Shown here: positions 37,236-46,941 of the stretch, one piece after another | How positions within the stretch are numbered: position 1 is the first letter of the stretch | Layout of the letters: every line of letters begins with the position of its first letter | DNA from: Mycobacterium sp. IS-836 | GTDB lineage: Bacteria; Actinomycetota; Actinomycetes; Mycobacteriales; Mycobacteriaceae | DNA length: 64,000 nt | Assembly: GCF_001954275.1 (NCBI RefSeq) | Contig: NZ_MBEU01000085.1 | Span: forward strand, 22,597-86,596 | Reading direction: 5' to 3' | Program-made: the position numbers and the translations under genes | Notes under the pieces: generated by a model | The model's database searches: none | What the model saw: only the letters and a program-made list of their open reading frames with translations | Told to the model about the DNA's origin: nothing

Positions 37236-38066
37236 ATGACGCTCGATCTGAACGGATACTTCGATCGCATCGACTACCGCGGCGCCGCCGAGCCGAACCT
37301 CGAGGTATTACAGGATCTGGTGACCGCCCACACTCGAACCATTCCGTTCGAGAACCTCGATCCGCTGCTGGGGGTGCCGGTCGACGACCTGGGCCCGGAA
37401 TCCCTCGCCGACAAGCTGGTTCACCGGCGCCGGGGCGGCTACTGCTACGAGCAGAACGGCCTGATGGGCCATGCGCTCGCCGAAATCGGCTTTCGGGTGC
37501 GGCGATTCGCCGGGCGGGTGGTCTGGATGGTCCCGCCCGACGCGCCGGTCGGGGCGCAGACTCATACGGTGTTGGCGGTGACGTTCCCCGGTTCCGCGGG
37601 CCCATATCTCGTCGATGTCGGTTTCGGCGGCCAGACCCTGCCTTCGCCCATCCGGCTGGAAACGGGCAGCGTCCAGCAGACGACGCTGGAACCGTACCGA
37701 TTGCGGGACCGCCGCGACGGCCTGGTGCTAGAGGCCCAGATCCGCGGCGAGTGGCAGTCACTCTACGAGTTCACCACGCGAAGCCGGCCGGACATCGACC
37801 TGCGGGTGGGTAGCTGGTGGGTGTCGACCCACCCGTCCTCGCACTTCGTGACGAGCCTGACGGTCGCACGGTTGACCGACGGCGCACGAATGAACCTGGC
37901 GGGGCGCAACCTGACCGTTCACCGCGCCGACGGCAGCGAGAAGACCCGCCTCGACGACGCCGCCGCGGTTGTCGACGCGCTGCGCGACCGGTTCGGCATC
38001 AATGTCGATGACGTCGCCGAGCGCGGTGCCCTCGAGGCGCGGATCGACAAGGTCCTCGACGCCTAG
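37236..38066 (+). CDS. nat: Arylamine N-acetyltransferase
   Basis: NAT transfers acyl groups from acetyl- or propionyl-CoA to arylamines and hydrazines; in mycobacteria it is linked to propionyl-CoA handling during cholesterol use and can inactivate isoniazid. The 276-aa protein has the catalytic triad Cys70 (GGYCYEQ), His110 and Asp127 at the Rv3566c positions. It is divergent from the kinase gene with a 134-nt gap, so it has its own promoter here and is not part of the hsa transcript. It converges on aspB with a 4-nt overlap. Confidence 0.95.
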   Translation: MTLDLNGYFDRIDYRGAAEPNLEVLQDLVTAHTRTIPFENLDPLLGVPVDDLGPESLADKLVHRRRGGYCYEQNGLMGHALAEIGFRVRRFAGRVVWMVPPDAPVGAQTHTVLAVTFPGSAGPYLVDVGFGGQTLPSPIRLETGSVQQTTLEPYRLRDRRDGLVLEAQIRGEWQSLYEFTTRSRPDIDLRVGSWWVSTHPSSHFVTSLTVARLTDGARMNLAGRNLTVHRADGSEKTRLDDAAAVVDALRDRFGINVDDVAERGALEARIDKVLDA

Positions 38067-39229
38067 CGGCGGACCAGCCAAGGCCCGATCCGCCGCAGCG
38101 CCTCTTCGATGTCGGTGGTCGGCCCGGCGAAGGACAGCCGGACGAACGCATTGCCCCGCGCGGGGTCGAAGTCGATGCCCGGTGCGATGGCAACGCCGGT
38201 GTCGGACAGCAGCTTTGCGCAGAACCCCAGCGAATCGTCGGTGAAGTCGGAGACGTCGGCGTACACGTAGAACGCGCCGTCGGTGGGCGCCAGCCGGTCG
38301 ATCCCGATCCGGCGCAGCCCGTCCAGCAGCAGCGAGCGGTTGACCGCGTAGTGACGCAGATGTCCGTCGGCCTCGGCGATCGCCTCCGGGGTGAACGCCG
38401 CCACCGCGGCGAACTGTGACAGCACGGGCGGGCAGATGGTGAAGTTGCCGGTCAGGCAGTCCACCGCGCGGCGCAGCTCCGGCGGCACCAGCAGCCAGCC
38501 GAGCCGCCAGCCCGTCATCGCGTAATACTTGGAAAAGCTGTTGACTACCACCGCGTTTCGCGACGTTTGCCAGGCGCAGCTGGTTTGCGGGGCGCCTTGG
38601 TAGACCAGGCCGTGGTACACCTCGTCGCTGATCAGCCGCACCCCCGAGGCCTCACACCACGACGCGATCGCCGCCAACTCGGCCGGCGGTATGACCGTCC
38701 CGGTGGGGTTGGCCGGGCTGGCGACGACGACGCCGGCCACCGGCGGGTCCAGTTCGGCCAGCATCCGCGCGGTCGGTTGGAACCGGGTCTCCGGTCCGCA
38801 CGGGATCTCCACCACCTCGCATCCCAGCGCCGACAAGATGTTTCGATAGCACGGGTAGCCGGGACTCGCCAGCGCCACCCGATCGCCCACGTCGAAGCAC
38901 GCGAGAAAAGCGAGCAGGAATCCGCCCGAGGAACCCGTGGTGATCACCACGGCGTCGGACTCGACGTAGATTCCGTGCTGGCGTTGGTAATCCGCCGCGA
39001 TCGCGTCGCGCAGTTCCGGGATGCCCAGCGCCACGGTGTAACCCAACTCGTTGAGATGCAGGGCACTGGCCGCGGCGGCCCTTACCGGCTCGGGGGCGCC
39101 GACACTCGGTTGCCCTGCCGACAGGTTCACCAGATCGCCGTGGCTGCGCTGGCGCTCCGCGGCCGCCAGCCAGACATCCATCACATAGAACGGCGGGATG
39201 CCGGCACGCAGCGCGACGGAGGCGTTCAC
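38063..39229 (-). CDS. aspB: Class I/II aminotransferase AspB (Rv3565 type)
   Basis: 388 aa, the same as Rv3565. PLP-binding residues are visible: SPANPTG, SDEVYHGLVY and the lysine in NSFSKYYAMTGWRLGW. The arginine near the C-terminus (FVRLSFAG) binds the substrate carboxylate. The amino donor and acceptor are unknown; aspartate specificity is only a name. GTG 39229 overlaps the fadE33 stop by 4 nt. It is the last gene of the KstR2-controlled fadD3 run, although no clear step in steroid breakdown needs a transaminase. Confidence 0.9.
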   Translation of the reverse strand: MNASVALRAGIPPFYVMDVWLAAAERQRSHGDLVNLSAGQPSVGAPEPVRAAAASALHLNELGYTVALGIPELRDAIAADYQRQHGIYVESDAVVITTGSSGGFLLAFLACFDVGDRVALASPGYPCYRNILSALGCEVVEIPCGPETRFQPTARMLAELDPPVAGVVVASPANPTGTVIPPAELAAIASWCEASGVRLISDEVYHGLVYQGAPQTSCAWQTSRNAVVVNSFSKYYAMTGWRLGWLLVPPELRRAVDCLTGNFTICPPVLSQFAAVAAFTPEAIAEADGHLRHYAVNRSLLLDGLRRIGIDRLAPTDGAFYVYADVSDFTDDSLGFCAKLLSDTGVAIAPGIDFDPARGNAFVRLSFAGPTTDIEEALRRIGPWLVRR

Positions 39230-40176
39230 GGCGTTTTGAGCACCTCGGATTCCAGTCGGCTCAGCAGTTCTCGCGGCGCGCAAAGCAGCTGGGCACTGCC
39301 GTGTGCGCGCTTGAAATACAGGTGCATGTCATGTTCCCAGGTGATCGCGATGCCACCGTGAAGCTGAATGCCTTCGGCGGCCGCCCTGCTTAGCGCCTCG
39401 CTTGCGGTGAGGCGCGCGGTGGCGGCGTTGGTGGGTGTGGGATCGACGCACGCGTCGGCGACGACGGCCCGCGCCGCCGCGATCGCGACGTACAGATCCG
39501 CCATCCGATGCTTGAGCGCCTGGAAGCTGCCGATGGGACGGCCGAATTGCACTCTGCTCTTGGCATATTCGACGGTCAGCTCCAGGCAGCGCTCGGCGGC
39601 TCCGATCTGCTCGGCGGCCACCAGGATCGCCGCGGAGTCGGCCAGGCCGGGGTCGGGGCCCAGCGCGGTGGTCTCCTCGGGCCGCACTTGGGCCAGCCGG
39701 CGCGTGGGGTCCATCGTCGTCACCGGTTGCGCGCTGAAGCGGGTCCACCTGGCGAGCTGGCCGTCGACCGCGGCGACGACCACGTCGGCGATGTCGCCGT
39801 TGACCACATAGTCGGCGTCGAGCACCAGCGCGCCGATCGAGCTACCCTCCGCCAGTCCCGCCAATACGTCGGCGTCCGGCTCTGGCGCCGCCAGCAACGC
39901 CAGCTCGGCCAGCGTGGTGCCCAGCAGCGGGGAGGGCACCAGCGCGCGGCCCGTTTCCTGCAAAACCGTTGCGGCATCGGCCAATTCCCCGCCCGCACCG
40001 CCCAGCTCCTCGGGCACCACCAGCGCGGCGGCGCCGACCTGCTCGCACAGCAGCCGCCACAGCGATTCGTCGTAGCCGCGATCGGACTCCATCGCCGCGC
40101 GCACCGCCGCCGGCTCTGCGTGCTTGGTGACCAGGGCCGCGACGGTCTCGCGCAGCATCTCCCGTTCTTCGCTCAT
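39226..40176 (-). CDS. fadE33: Acyl-CoA dehydrogenase FadE33
   Basis: 316 aa, half of a heteromeric steroid-type acyl-CoA dehydrogenase; in M. tuberculosis FadE33 pairs with FadE31. It has the helical N-terminus, the short middle domain and the C-terminal helical bundle (PIGSFQALKHRMADL, GGIAITWEHDMHLYFKRA). It acts on CoA thioesters from ring C/D degradation. It shares 4 nt with fadE32 upstream and with aspB downstream. Confidence 0.93.
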   Translation of the reverse strand: MSEEREMLRETVAALVTKHAEPAAVRAAMESDRGYDESLWRLLCEQVGAAALVVPEELGGAGGELADAATVLQETGRALVPSPLLGTTLAELALLAAPEPDADVLAGLAEGSSIGALVLDADYVVNGDIADVVVAAVDGQLARWTRFSAQPVTTMDPTRRLAQVRPEETTALGPDPGLADSAAILVAAEQIGAAERCLELTVEYAKSRVQFGRPIGSFQALKHRMADLYVAIAAARAVVADACVDPTPTNAATARLTASEALSRAAAEGIQLHGGIAITWEHDMHLYFKRAHGSAQLLCAPRELLSRLESEVLKTP

Positions 40177-41108
40177 AACGCCTCCAGCACCCTGCGCCGA
40201 TGCGCCTCGGGATCACCCCACGCCGAGCGTAATGCCTGCACCCGCAGCAGCCACAGCGACAGGTCGTGCTCCTGGGTGAAGCCGATCGCGCCGTGTGTCT
40301 GCAACGACGCCCGCGCCGCCAACAGCCCGGCCTCGGATGCCGCCGCCTTGGCGGCGCTCACGTCGCGTGGCTCCAGCGTCAGCGCCGCGCCGTACACCAA
40401 GGGACGGGCCAACTCGATCGCGATATGCACATCGGCCAGCTTGTGCTTGATGGCCTGATAAGAACCGATCACCCGGCCGAACTGCGTGCGCTGCTTCGCG
40501 TAATCGACCGCGTCGGTCAGCAGCGCCTCCGCGGCGCCCATCAGCTGTGCCGCGGTGGCCAGCGCCCCGAACCGGCAGGCGCGCTCGACGTCCGCCTGCC
40601 AGGGGTCACCGGTCGCCGTCACGTCGTAGAGGCGGCGGCTTGGATCGACGGATTGGTGGCACTCGCCCGTCGCGGCTTCACTGACGCCGGCGTCGGTGGC
40701 CAGCAGCACCAGCCCGGCCGCCTCGGCGTCGACCGCGCGCGGCGCGTCGGGCGGCAGTGCGACGCTGGCGATCAGCTCACCGGACGCCAGCCCGGCGCTG
40801 CGATCATCCCCGGCAAGCAAAACCGGTGCAACGGCGATGGATTCGGCCACCGGACCCGGAACGCACCAGCGACCGAGGCGTTCCAACGCGACGACCAGGT
40901 CCACCGGGTCCGCGTCCAGGCCGTCGTATTTCTCGGACACGGCCAGGGCGGTGACGCCGAGGTTGGCCAGTTGCTCCCACACCTTGCGGCCGGGCGCGAC
41001 GTCGCCGACAGCCCAGGCGCGCACCGCCCCGGGCAGGTCTGCCGCGCTCAGCGCCGCGTCGATGCTGGCCGCGAAGTCGCGCTGCTGTTCATCGAGCGCA
41101 AATTTCAC
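40173..41108 (-). CDS. fadE32: Acyl-CoA dehydrogenase FadE32
   Basis: 311 aa from GTG 41108, which overlaps the fadE31 stop by 4 nt; the longer open frame upstream reads fadE31 out of phase. The pattern (IGSYQAIKHKLADV, HGAIGFTQEHDLSLWLLR) is that of the partner subunit that lacks a full set of FAD contacts. FadE31-FadE32 form a heterotetramer in M. tuberculosis and work on late HIP-derived CoA thioesters. Confidence 0.93.
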   Translation of the reverse strand: MKFALDEQQRDFAASIDAALSAADLPGAVRAWAVGDVAPGRKVWEQLANLGVTALAVSEKYDGLDADPVDLVVALERLGRWCVPGPVAESIAVAPVLLAGDDRSAGLASGELIASVALPPDAPRAVDAEAAGLVLLATDAGVSEAATGECHQSVDPSRRLYDVTATGDPWQADVERACRFGALATAAQLMGAAEALLTDAVDYAKQRTQFGRVIGSYQAIKHKLADVHIAIELARPLVYGAALTLEPRDVSAAKAAASEAGLLAARASLQTHGAIGFTQEHDLSLWLLRVQALRSAWGDPEAHRRRVLEAL

Positions 41109-42250
41109 TTCTTGCCTCCCGACTTTTCCCGCGGCAGGCCCAGCAGCCGCTCGGAGATGATGTTGCGCTGAATCTCGTTGGTACCGGCATAGATCGGGCC
41201 GCCCAGCGCGAACAGCAGGCCGTCGGTCCACGGGCCGGCGAGCTCGCCGTCGGCGCCCCGCAGGTCGATTGCGGTCTGATGGATAGCCACGTCGAGATCG
41301 GACCAGAACACCTTGGTCACCGACGATTCGGCGCCCAGTTCGCCGCCGGCGGCCAGCCTGGTCACCGTGCCGAAGGTCTGCAGCCGGTAGGCCTGCGCCT
41401 TGATCCAGGCGTCGGCAACCCGGTCGGCGAGCTCGGCGGGGGAGCCGGTGTCCTTCCACAGCCGCACCAGCCGCTCGGCGGCCGCCAGGAAGCGGGCCGG
41501 GCTGCGCAGCGACATGCCGCGCTCGTTGCTCGACGTGCTCATCGCCGCCCGCCAGCCGTCGTTCGGGGTGCCGATGACGTCCTCGTCGGGCACGAAGACG
41601 TCGTCGAGGAAGATCTCACCGAAGCCGGTGTCGCCGCCCAGCTGGACGATGGGCCGCACCGTGATGCCCTTGGCTTTCAGGTCGAACATGAAGTACGTCA
41701 GCCCGTGGTGTCGCTCCGCCGAGGGGTCGGACCGGAACAACCCGAAACCCATCTCGGCGAACGGTGCCCGCGAGCTCCAGATCTTCTGCCCGTTGAGCAG
41801 CCAGCCACCCTCGGTCTTGGTGGCGGTGGACCGCAGCGACGCCAGGTCGCTGCCGGATTCGGGTTCCGACCAGGCTTGGGCCCAGATCTGTTCGCCGCTG
41901 GCCATTTTCGGCAGTATCCGGTCGAGTTGCTCCTCGGTGCCGTGCGCGAACAACGTCGGGGCCAGCATCGAGGTGCCGTTGGCGCTGGCGCGCCCCGGCG
42001 CCCCGGCGTGGAAGTACTCCTCTTCGAACACCACCCAGTGCAGCAGCGGCGCGTCGCGACCGCCGTATTTCTTCGGCCAGGTGATCACCGACAGGCCCGC
42101 ATCGAAGAGCACCTTGTCCCAATGCCGGTGTTGCGCAAAGCCTTCCGCGTTGTCGTAGGACTTCGTCGGGATCGCCTCGGCGTTGGCGGTGAGGAAGTTC
42201 CGCACCTCGGCCTGGAAGGCCAATGTCTCGTCGTCTAGTTCAAGATCCAA
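41105..42250 (-). CDS. fadE31: Acyl-CoA dehydrogenase FadE31
   Basis: 381 aa with the FAD- and substrate-binding motifs of a complete subunit: AQAWSEPESGSDLASLRSTA, KIWSSRAPFAEMG and YAGTNEIQRNIISERLLG. It partners FadE32 or FadE33. The start is TTG 42250, one base after the fadD3 stop; ATG codons further upstream lie inside fadD3. M. tuberculosis FadE31 begins at the equivalent point. Confidence 0.92.
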   Translation of the reverse strand: MDLELDDETLAFQAEVRNFLTANAEAIPTKSYDNAEGFAQHRHWDKVLFDAGLSVITWPKKYGGRDAPLLHWVVFEEEYFHAGAPGRASANGTSMLAPTLFAHGTEEQLDRILPKMASGEQIWAQAWSEPESGSDLASLRSTATKTEGGWLLNGQKIWSSRAPFAEMGFGLFRSDPSAERHHGLTYFMFDLKAKGITVRPIVQLGGDTGFGEIFLDDVFVPDEDVIGTPNDGWRAAMSTSSNERGMSLRSPARFLAAAERLVRLWKDTGSPAELADRVADAWIKAQAYRLQTFGTVTRLAAGGELGAESSVTKVFWSDLDVAIHQTAIDLRGADGELAGPWTDGLLFALGGPIYAGTNEIQRNIISERLLGLPREKSGGKK

Positions 42251-42251
42251 T

Positions 42252-43787
42252 TCAGGCCAGCTCTCGAAGTTGTGGTTTGACCACCTTGCCGCCCGCATTG
42301 CGCGGCAATGCGTCGACGAACCGCACCGACCGCGGTGCCTTGAAGTTCGCCAAATGCTCACGGGTATAAGCGATTACCGATTTCTCATCGAGGTTCGAGC
42401 CGGGCCGGGTCACCAGGAACGCCCGGCCCACCTCGCCCAGGCGCTCGTCGGGAACCCCGATCACGGCGGCGTCGGCCACGCCGTCGAGCCGGGCAAGCAC
42501 CTGCTCGACCTCGGCGGGATAGACGTTGAAGCCGCCGCAGATGTACATGTCCTTGAGCCGGTCGGTGATGCGCAGGTTTCCGGCCTTGTCGACGGTCCCG
42601 ATGTCACCGGTGTGCAGCCAGCCGTCGGCGTCGATGGCCGCGGCGGTGGCCTGTGGGTCGTCGAGATAGCCCAGCATCACGTTGGGCCCGCGCAGCAGCA
42701 CCTCTCCCGATTCGCCGGGTTCCGTTGCGTCGATGCGCAATTCGAAGTCCGCGAACGGGCGGCCGCAAGTGGTGGCGACGGTCACCGCGTCGTCGTCGGC
42801 TCGGCACATGGTGCCCATGCCGTTGGCCTCGGTCAGGCCGTAGGCGGTCAGCACGATGTCGATGTCCAGCTCGGACTGCATGCGTTCGACCAACACCACG
42901 GGCACGGTGGCCGCGCCGGTCACCGCGAACCGCAGCGAGCTCAGGTCGTAGTCGTTGCGCGCCGGGTGGTCCAGCAGGGTCTGGTAGATCGTCGGCGGCC
43001 CGGGCAACACGGTGATGCGGTGTTGCTCGATGGCCTGCAGCGTGCGCAGCGGATCGAAGGTCAGGTGCGGGATCAGCGTCGCGCCGGTCTGCAGGCAGGC
43101 CAGAATGCCGGCCTTGTATCCGAAGTTGTGAAAGAACGGATTGATGCACAGGTAGCGGTCGTCGCTGGTGATCTTGCCGTTGGCGGCCCACGAGGCCGAC
43201 GCCGAGAGCGATTGCCGGTGCGCGCACAGCACGCCTTTGCTGCGGCCGGTGGTGCCGGAGGTGAACAGGATGTCGCTGACGTCATCGGGGGACACGGCCG
43301 CGGCGCGGTCGGCGACCGCGCGGGTGTCGGTGCCGCCGGCGATGAAGTCGTCCCACGTGCCGTCCTCGGCCTCGATCGGTATCCGCACGATGTGCCGCAG
43401 CGCGGACAGGGCAGCGCGGTCGAGGTCGGCGAGTCGATCGTTGCCCAGAAATCGGCCCATCCCGAACAGCACCGGCGTCTCGGTGCGGGCCAGGATGTCG
43501 GCGGCCTCCGAGGCGGTGTAGCGCGTGTTGAGCGGCACCATCGCGGCTCCGGCGTGGTGAATCGCGAGGCAGGCGACCACCCAGTGCCAGGTGTTCGGCG
43601 ACCAGATGGCCACCCGGTCGCGCGGTTGGACGCCGAGGGCGATCAGCGCGGCCGTCGCGCGGTGCACCTCGTCGCGCAGCTCGGCGGCGGTGAACGAGCG
43701 GTCGTCGGTGATCAGCGCGGCGTGGTCGGGGAGCTGATCGGCGAAACGGTCCAGCGCCGCGGGCACGGTGCGCGGATCGTCAGTCAT
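42252..43787 (-). CDS. fadD3: HIP-CoA ligase FadD3
   Basis: FadD3 activates HIP, the ring C/D remnant released by HsaD, with ATP and CoA, and so opens the second half of cholesterol breakdown. The 511-aa protein has the adenylation loop SGTTGRSKG, the AYGLTEANGMG motif, TGDIG and the hinge DRLKDMYICGG. ATG 43787 matches Rv3561; the open frame extends 42 codons upstream over the operator and fadE30. It is first in fadD3-fadE31-fadE32-fadE33-aspB. Confidence 0.95.
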   Translation of the reverse strand: MTDDPRTVPAALDRFADQLPDHAALITDDRSFTAAELRDEVHRATAALIALGVQPRDRVAIWSPNTWHWVVACLAIHHAGAAMVPLNTRYTASEAADILARTETPVLFGMGRFLGNDRLADLDRAALSALRHIVRIPIEAEDGTWDDFIAGGTDTRAVADRAAAVSPDDVSDILFTSGTTGRSKGVLCAHRQSLSASASWAANGKITSDDRYLCINPFFHNFGYKAGILACLQTGATLIPHLTFDPLRTLQAIEQHRITVLPGPPTIYQTLLDHPARNDYDLSSLRFAVTGAATVPVVLVERMQSELDIDIVLTAYGLTEANGMGTMCRADDDAVTVATTCGRPFADFELRIDATEPGESGEVLLRGPNVMLGYLDDPQATAAAIDADGWLHTGDIGTVDKAGNLRITDRLKDMYICGGFNVYPAEVEQVLARLDGVADAAVIGVPDERLGEVGRAFLVTRPGSNLDEKSVIAYTREHLANFKAPRSVRFVDALPRNAGGKVVKPQLRELA

Positions 43788-43802
43788 CGATGCTCCTAAC
43801 AA

Positions 43803-43816
43803 AGCAAGTGCTTGGT
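43803..43816. promoter_or_regulatory. KstR2 operator between fadD3 and fadE30
   Basis: agcaagtgcttggt fits the KstR2 consensus AnCAAGnnCTTGnT. It stands in the 46-nt gap between divergent starts, 16 nt from fadD3 and 18 nt from fadE30, so a single site probably controls both operons. HIP-CoA is the known inducer of this regulator. Confidence 0.87.
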
Positions 43817-43833
43817 AGGTTAGCCTACAGGGC

Positions 43834-44978
<1,145 letters not shown>

Positions 44979-44982
<4 letters not shown>

Positions 44983-45767
44983 GTCTGGCCGAAGCGCCGA
45001 AAGAGGTTGCCGGACACGGGCTTCTGGCCGGCAAGGTGGTCATCGTGACGGCCGCCGCGGGTACCGGCATTGGATCGGCGACCGCACGGCGGGCGCTGGC
45101 CGAGGGGGCCGACGTGGTGATCTCCGACCATCACGAACGACGGCTGGGCGAGACCGCCGACGAGCTGTCGGCGCTGGGGCAGGGCCGCGTCGAGAAGGTG
45201 GTGTGCGACGTGACGTCCAGCGTTCAGGTCGACGCGTTGTTCGCATCGGCCCATGCCCGGATGGGCCGCATCGACGTGCTGGTCAACAACGCCGGGCTCG
45301 GCGGGCAGACACCGGTGGTCGACATGACCGACGAGGAGTGGGATCGCGTCCTGAACGTCACCCTGACGTCGGTGTTTCGGGCCACCCGGGCGGCGCTGCA
45401 ATACTTCCGCGACGCCCCGCACGGCGGGGTGATCGTCAACAACGCCAGCGTCCTGGGCTGGCGCGCGCAGCACTCGCAGTCGCACTATGCGGCCGCCAAG
45501 GCCGGGGTGATGGCGTTAACCCGTTGCAGCGCAATCGAAGCCGTCGAGTACGGGGTTCGGATCAACGCGGTGTCGCCGAGCATCGCCCGGCACAAATTTC
45601 TGGACAAGACCACGTCGTCCGACCTGCTCGACCAGCTGTCCGCGGGCGAGGCGTTCGGGCGGGCCGCCGAGCCGTGGGAGGTGGCGGCCACCATCGCGTT
45701 TCTGGCCAGCGACTACTCCAGCTATCTCACCGGCGAGGTCATCTCCGTCTCCAGCCAGCATCCGTGA
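44979..45767 (+). CDS. ipdF: Short-chain dehydrogenase IpdF
   Basis: 262 aa, the length of Rv3559c. The glycine-rich NAD(P) loop is TAAAGTGIGSATA, with NNAG and the catalytic YAAAK (Tyr-x-x-x-Lys). IpdF is assigned to a redox step on hydroxylated HIP-CoA intermediates in the KstR2 pathway. It is the second and last gene of the fadE30 transcript. In M. tuberculosis the next gene is PPE64, which is missing here. Confidence 0.92.
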
Positions 45768-45801
45768 CGTGAGCGACGGAGGCCACTAAAGAGCGGCGCA
45801 G

Positions 45802-46119
45802 CTACCTGCAGATATCACGAAGCCACTCCAGGCGCCGTGGGCGGGCGTGGCTGTCGCTGGCGAGGCGCTCAAGTGCGTCTGTGATCGTGAGGTGCCGCAG
45901 CCTTCTCGCGCGTTTGACATGGACCCGGCAGAACGTTCCGACCCCCGGTGGCAAGCTCACGCCAGCCGAGTTCGTATACCCGAGTGTCGGCAAGCCGTCG
46001 GGACCGCGAGGGAAATCCCACGATGCGGAGTAGTCGGCGAATTTGACCGGCCAGACATCCGGGCCCCAGTAATCGCACAGCGAGTAGCGGAAGAGGACGC
46101 AGTGCGGGCCAACTGCCAC
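45802..46119 (-). CDS. Hypothetical protein in place of PPE64
   Basis: 105 aa from GTG 46119. Third codon positions are mostly G or C and the composition (aromatic-rich start CDYWGPDVWPVKFADYS, then a basic C-terminus) looks like a real or formerly real protein. No motif is recognised. It occupies the gap between ipdF and kstR2 where M. tuberculosis carries a PPE gene. It could be a fragment of a larger lost gene. The opposite-strand frame over the same bases was judged less likely. Confidence 0.42.
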   Translation of the reverse strand: MAVGPHCVLFRYSLCDYWGPDVWPVKFADYSASWDFPRGPDGLPTLGYTNSAGVSLPPGVGTFCRVHVKRARRLRHLTITDALERLASDSHARPRRLEWLRDICR

Positions 46120-46221
46120 GTCCCACCTATAGCACGCGGCTACGACGGCGTAGCGGCAGGATCGTGCCGCGCACGCGCCCGCCGCGTCTGGTCAAATCAG
46201 GTGGTACCCGGCGACTGGCCA

Positions 46222-46235
46222 AGCAAGCGCTTGGT
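46222..46235. promoter_or_regulatory. KstR2 operator upstream of kstR2
   Basis: agcaagcgcttggt matches AnCAAGnnCTTGnT and is nearly perfectly palindromic. It is 15 nt before the GTG start of kstR2, so the repressor should control its own gene and probably fadA6. Confidence 0.87.
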
Positions 46236-46250
46236 TGATACTCTGATCCG

Positions 46251-46853
46251 GTGGACCGAGTGCCCGGTCAGGCGAACAGCCGGCGAGACGAGCTGCTGGA
46301 CCTCGCTGCGACCATGTTCGCCGAGCGGGGCCTGCGCGCCACCACCGTGCGCGACATCGCCGATGGTGCCGGCATCCTGTCCGGCAGTCTGTACCACCAT
46401 TTCTCCTCGAAAGAGGAGATCGTCGACGAGCTGCTGCGCAGCTTCCTGGACTGGCTGTTCGCCCGATACCGCGAGATCGTGGACAGCGAGGCCAACCCGC
46501 TCGAGCGGCTGAAGGGCCTGTTCATGGCGTCGTTCGAGGCGATCGAGGATCGTCACGCGCAGGTCGTCATCTATCAGGACGAAGCCAAACGGTTGCTATC
46601 GCAGCCACGGTTCTCCTACATCGAGGACATGAACCGCCAGCAACGCAAGATGTGGGTCGAGGTGCTCAACCAGGGCATCGACGAGGGCTACTTCCGGCCC
46701 GACCTCGACGTCGACCTCGTCTACCGATTCATCCGCGACACCACCTGGGTGTCGGTGCGCTGGTATCAACCCGGCGGGCCGCTCACCGCGCAGCAGGTGG
46801 GTCAGCAATATCTCGCCATCGTGCTCGGCGGGATCACTAAAGAAGGAGTCTGA
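46251..46853 (+). CDS. kstR2: HIP catabolism repressor KstR2
   Basis: TetR-family repressor of the ring C/D genes, released by HIP-CoA. 200 aa as in Rv3557c, with the helix-turn-helix IADGAGILSGSLYHHFSSKEE near residues 38-58 and a ligand domain behind it. GTG 46251 gives the expected N-terminus. The gap to fadA6 is 88 nt and contains a GC-rich hairpin repeat. Confidence 0.95.
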   Translation: MDRVPGQANSRRDELLDLAATMFAERGLRATTVRDIADGAGILSGSLYHHFSSKEEIVDELLRSFLDWLFARYREIVDSEANPLERLKGLFMASFEAIEDRHAQVVIYQDEAKRLLSQPRFSYIEDMNRQQRKMWVEVLNQGIDEGYFRPDLDVDLVYRFIRDTTWVSVRWYQPGGPLTAQQVGQQYLAIVLGGITKEGV

Positions 46854-46882
46854 AAGATGCCTCGTGTCGGCGACGATGCAGT

Positions 46883-46915
46883 GGGGGCACCCCCAGCCGC
46901 GCAGCGGCGAGGGGG
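46883..46915. repeat. GC-rich hairpin repeat in the fadA6 leader
   Basis: gggggcacccccagccgc followed by gcagcggcgaggggg can fold into nested stems (ggggg/ccccc and ccagccgc/gcggcgagg, the latter imperfect). Hairpins of this style are frequent between genes in mycobacteria, as I recall. It lies between kstR2 and fadA6, 12 nt before the Shine-Dalgarno site AGGAGGAG at 46927-46934, so it could weaken or process the downstream message. Confidence 0.6.
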
Positions 46916-46941
46916 ACGAAGCGATGAGGAGGAGCGACACT

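Noticed and set aside
45847..46512. Plus-strand frame running over the ipdF-kstR2 gap into kstR2
   Set aside because: It reads kstR2 out of phase and contains no recognisable domain; the minus-strand 105-codon frame has better codon positions.
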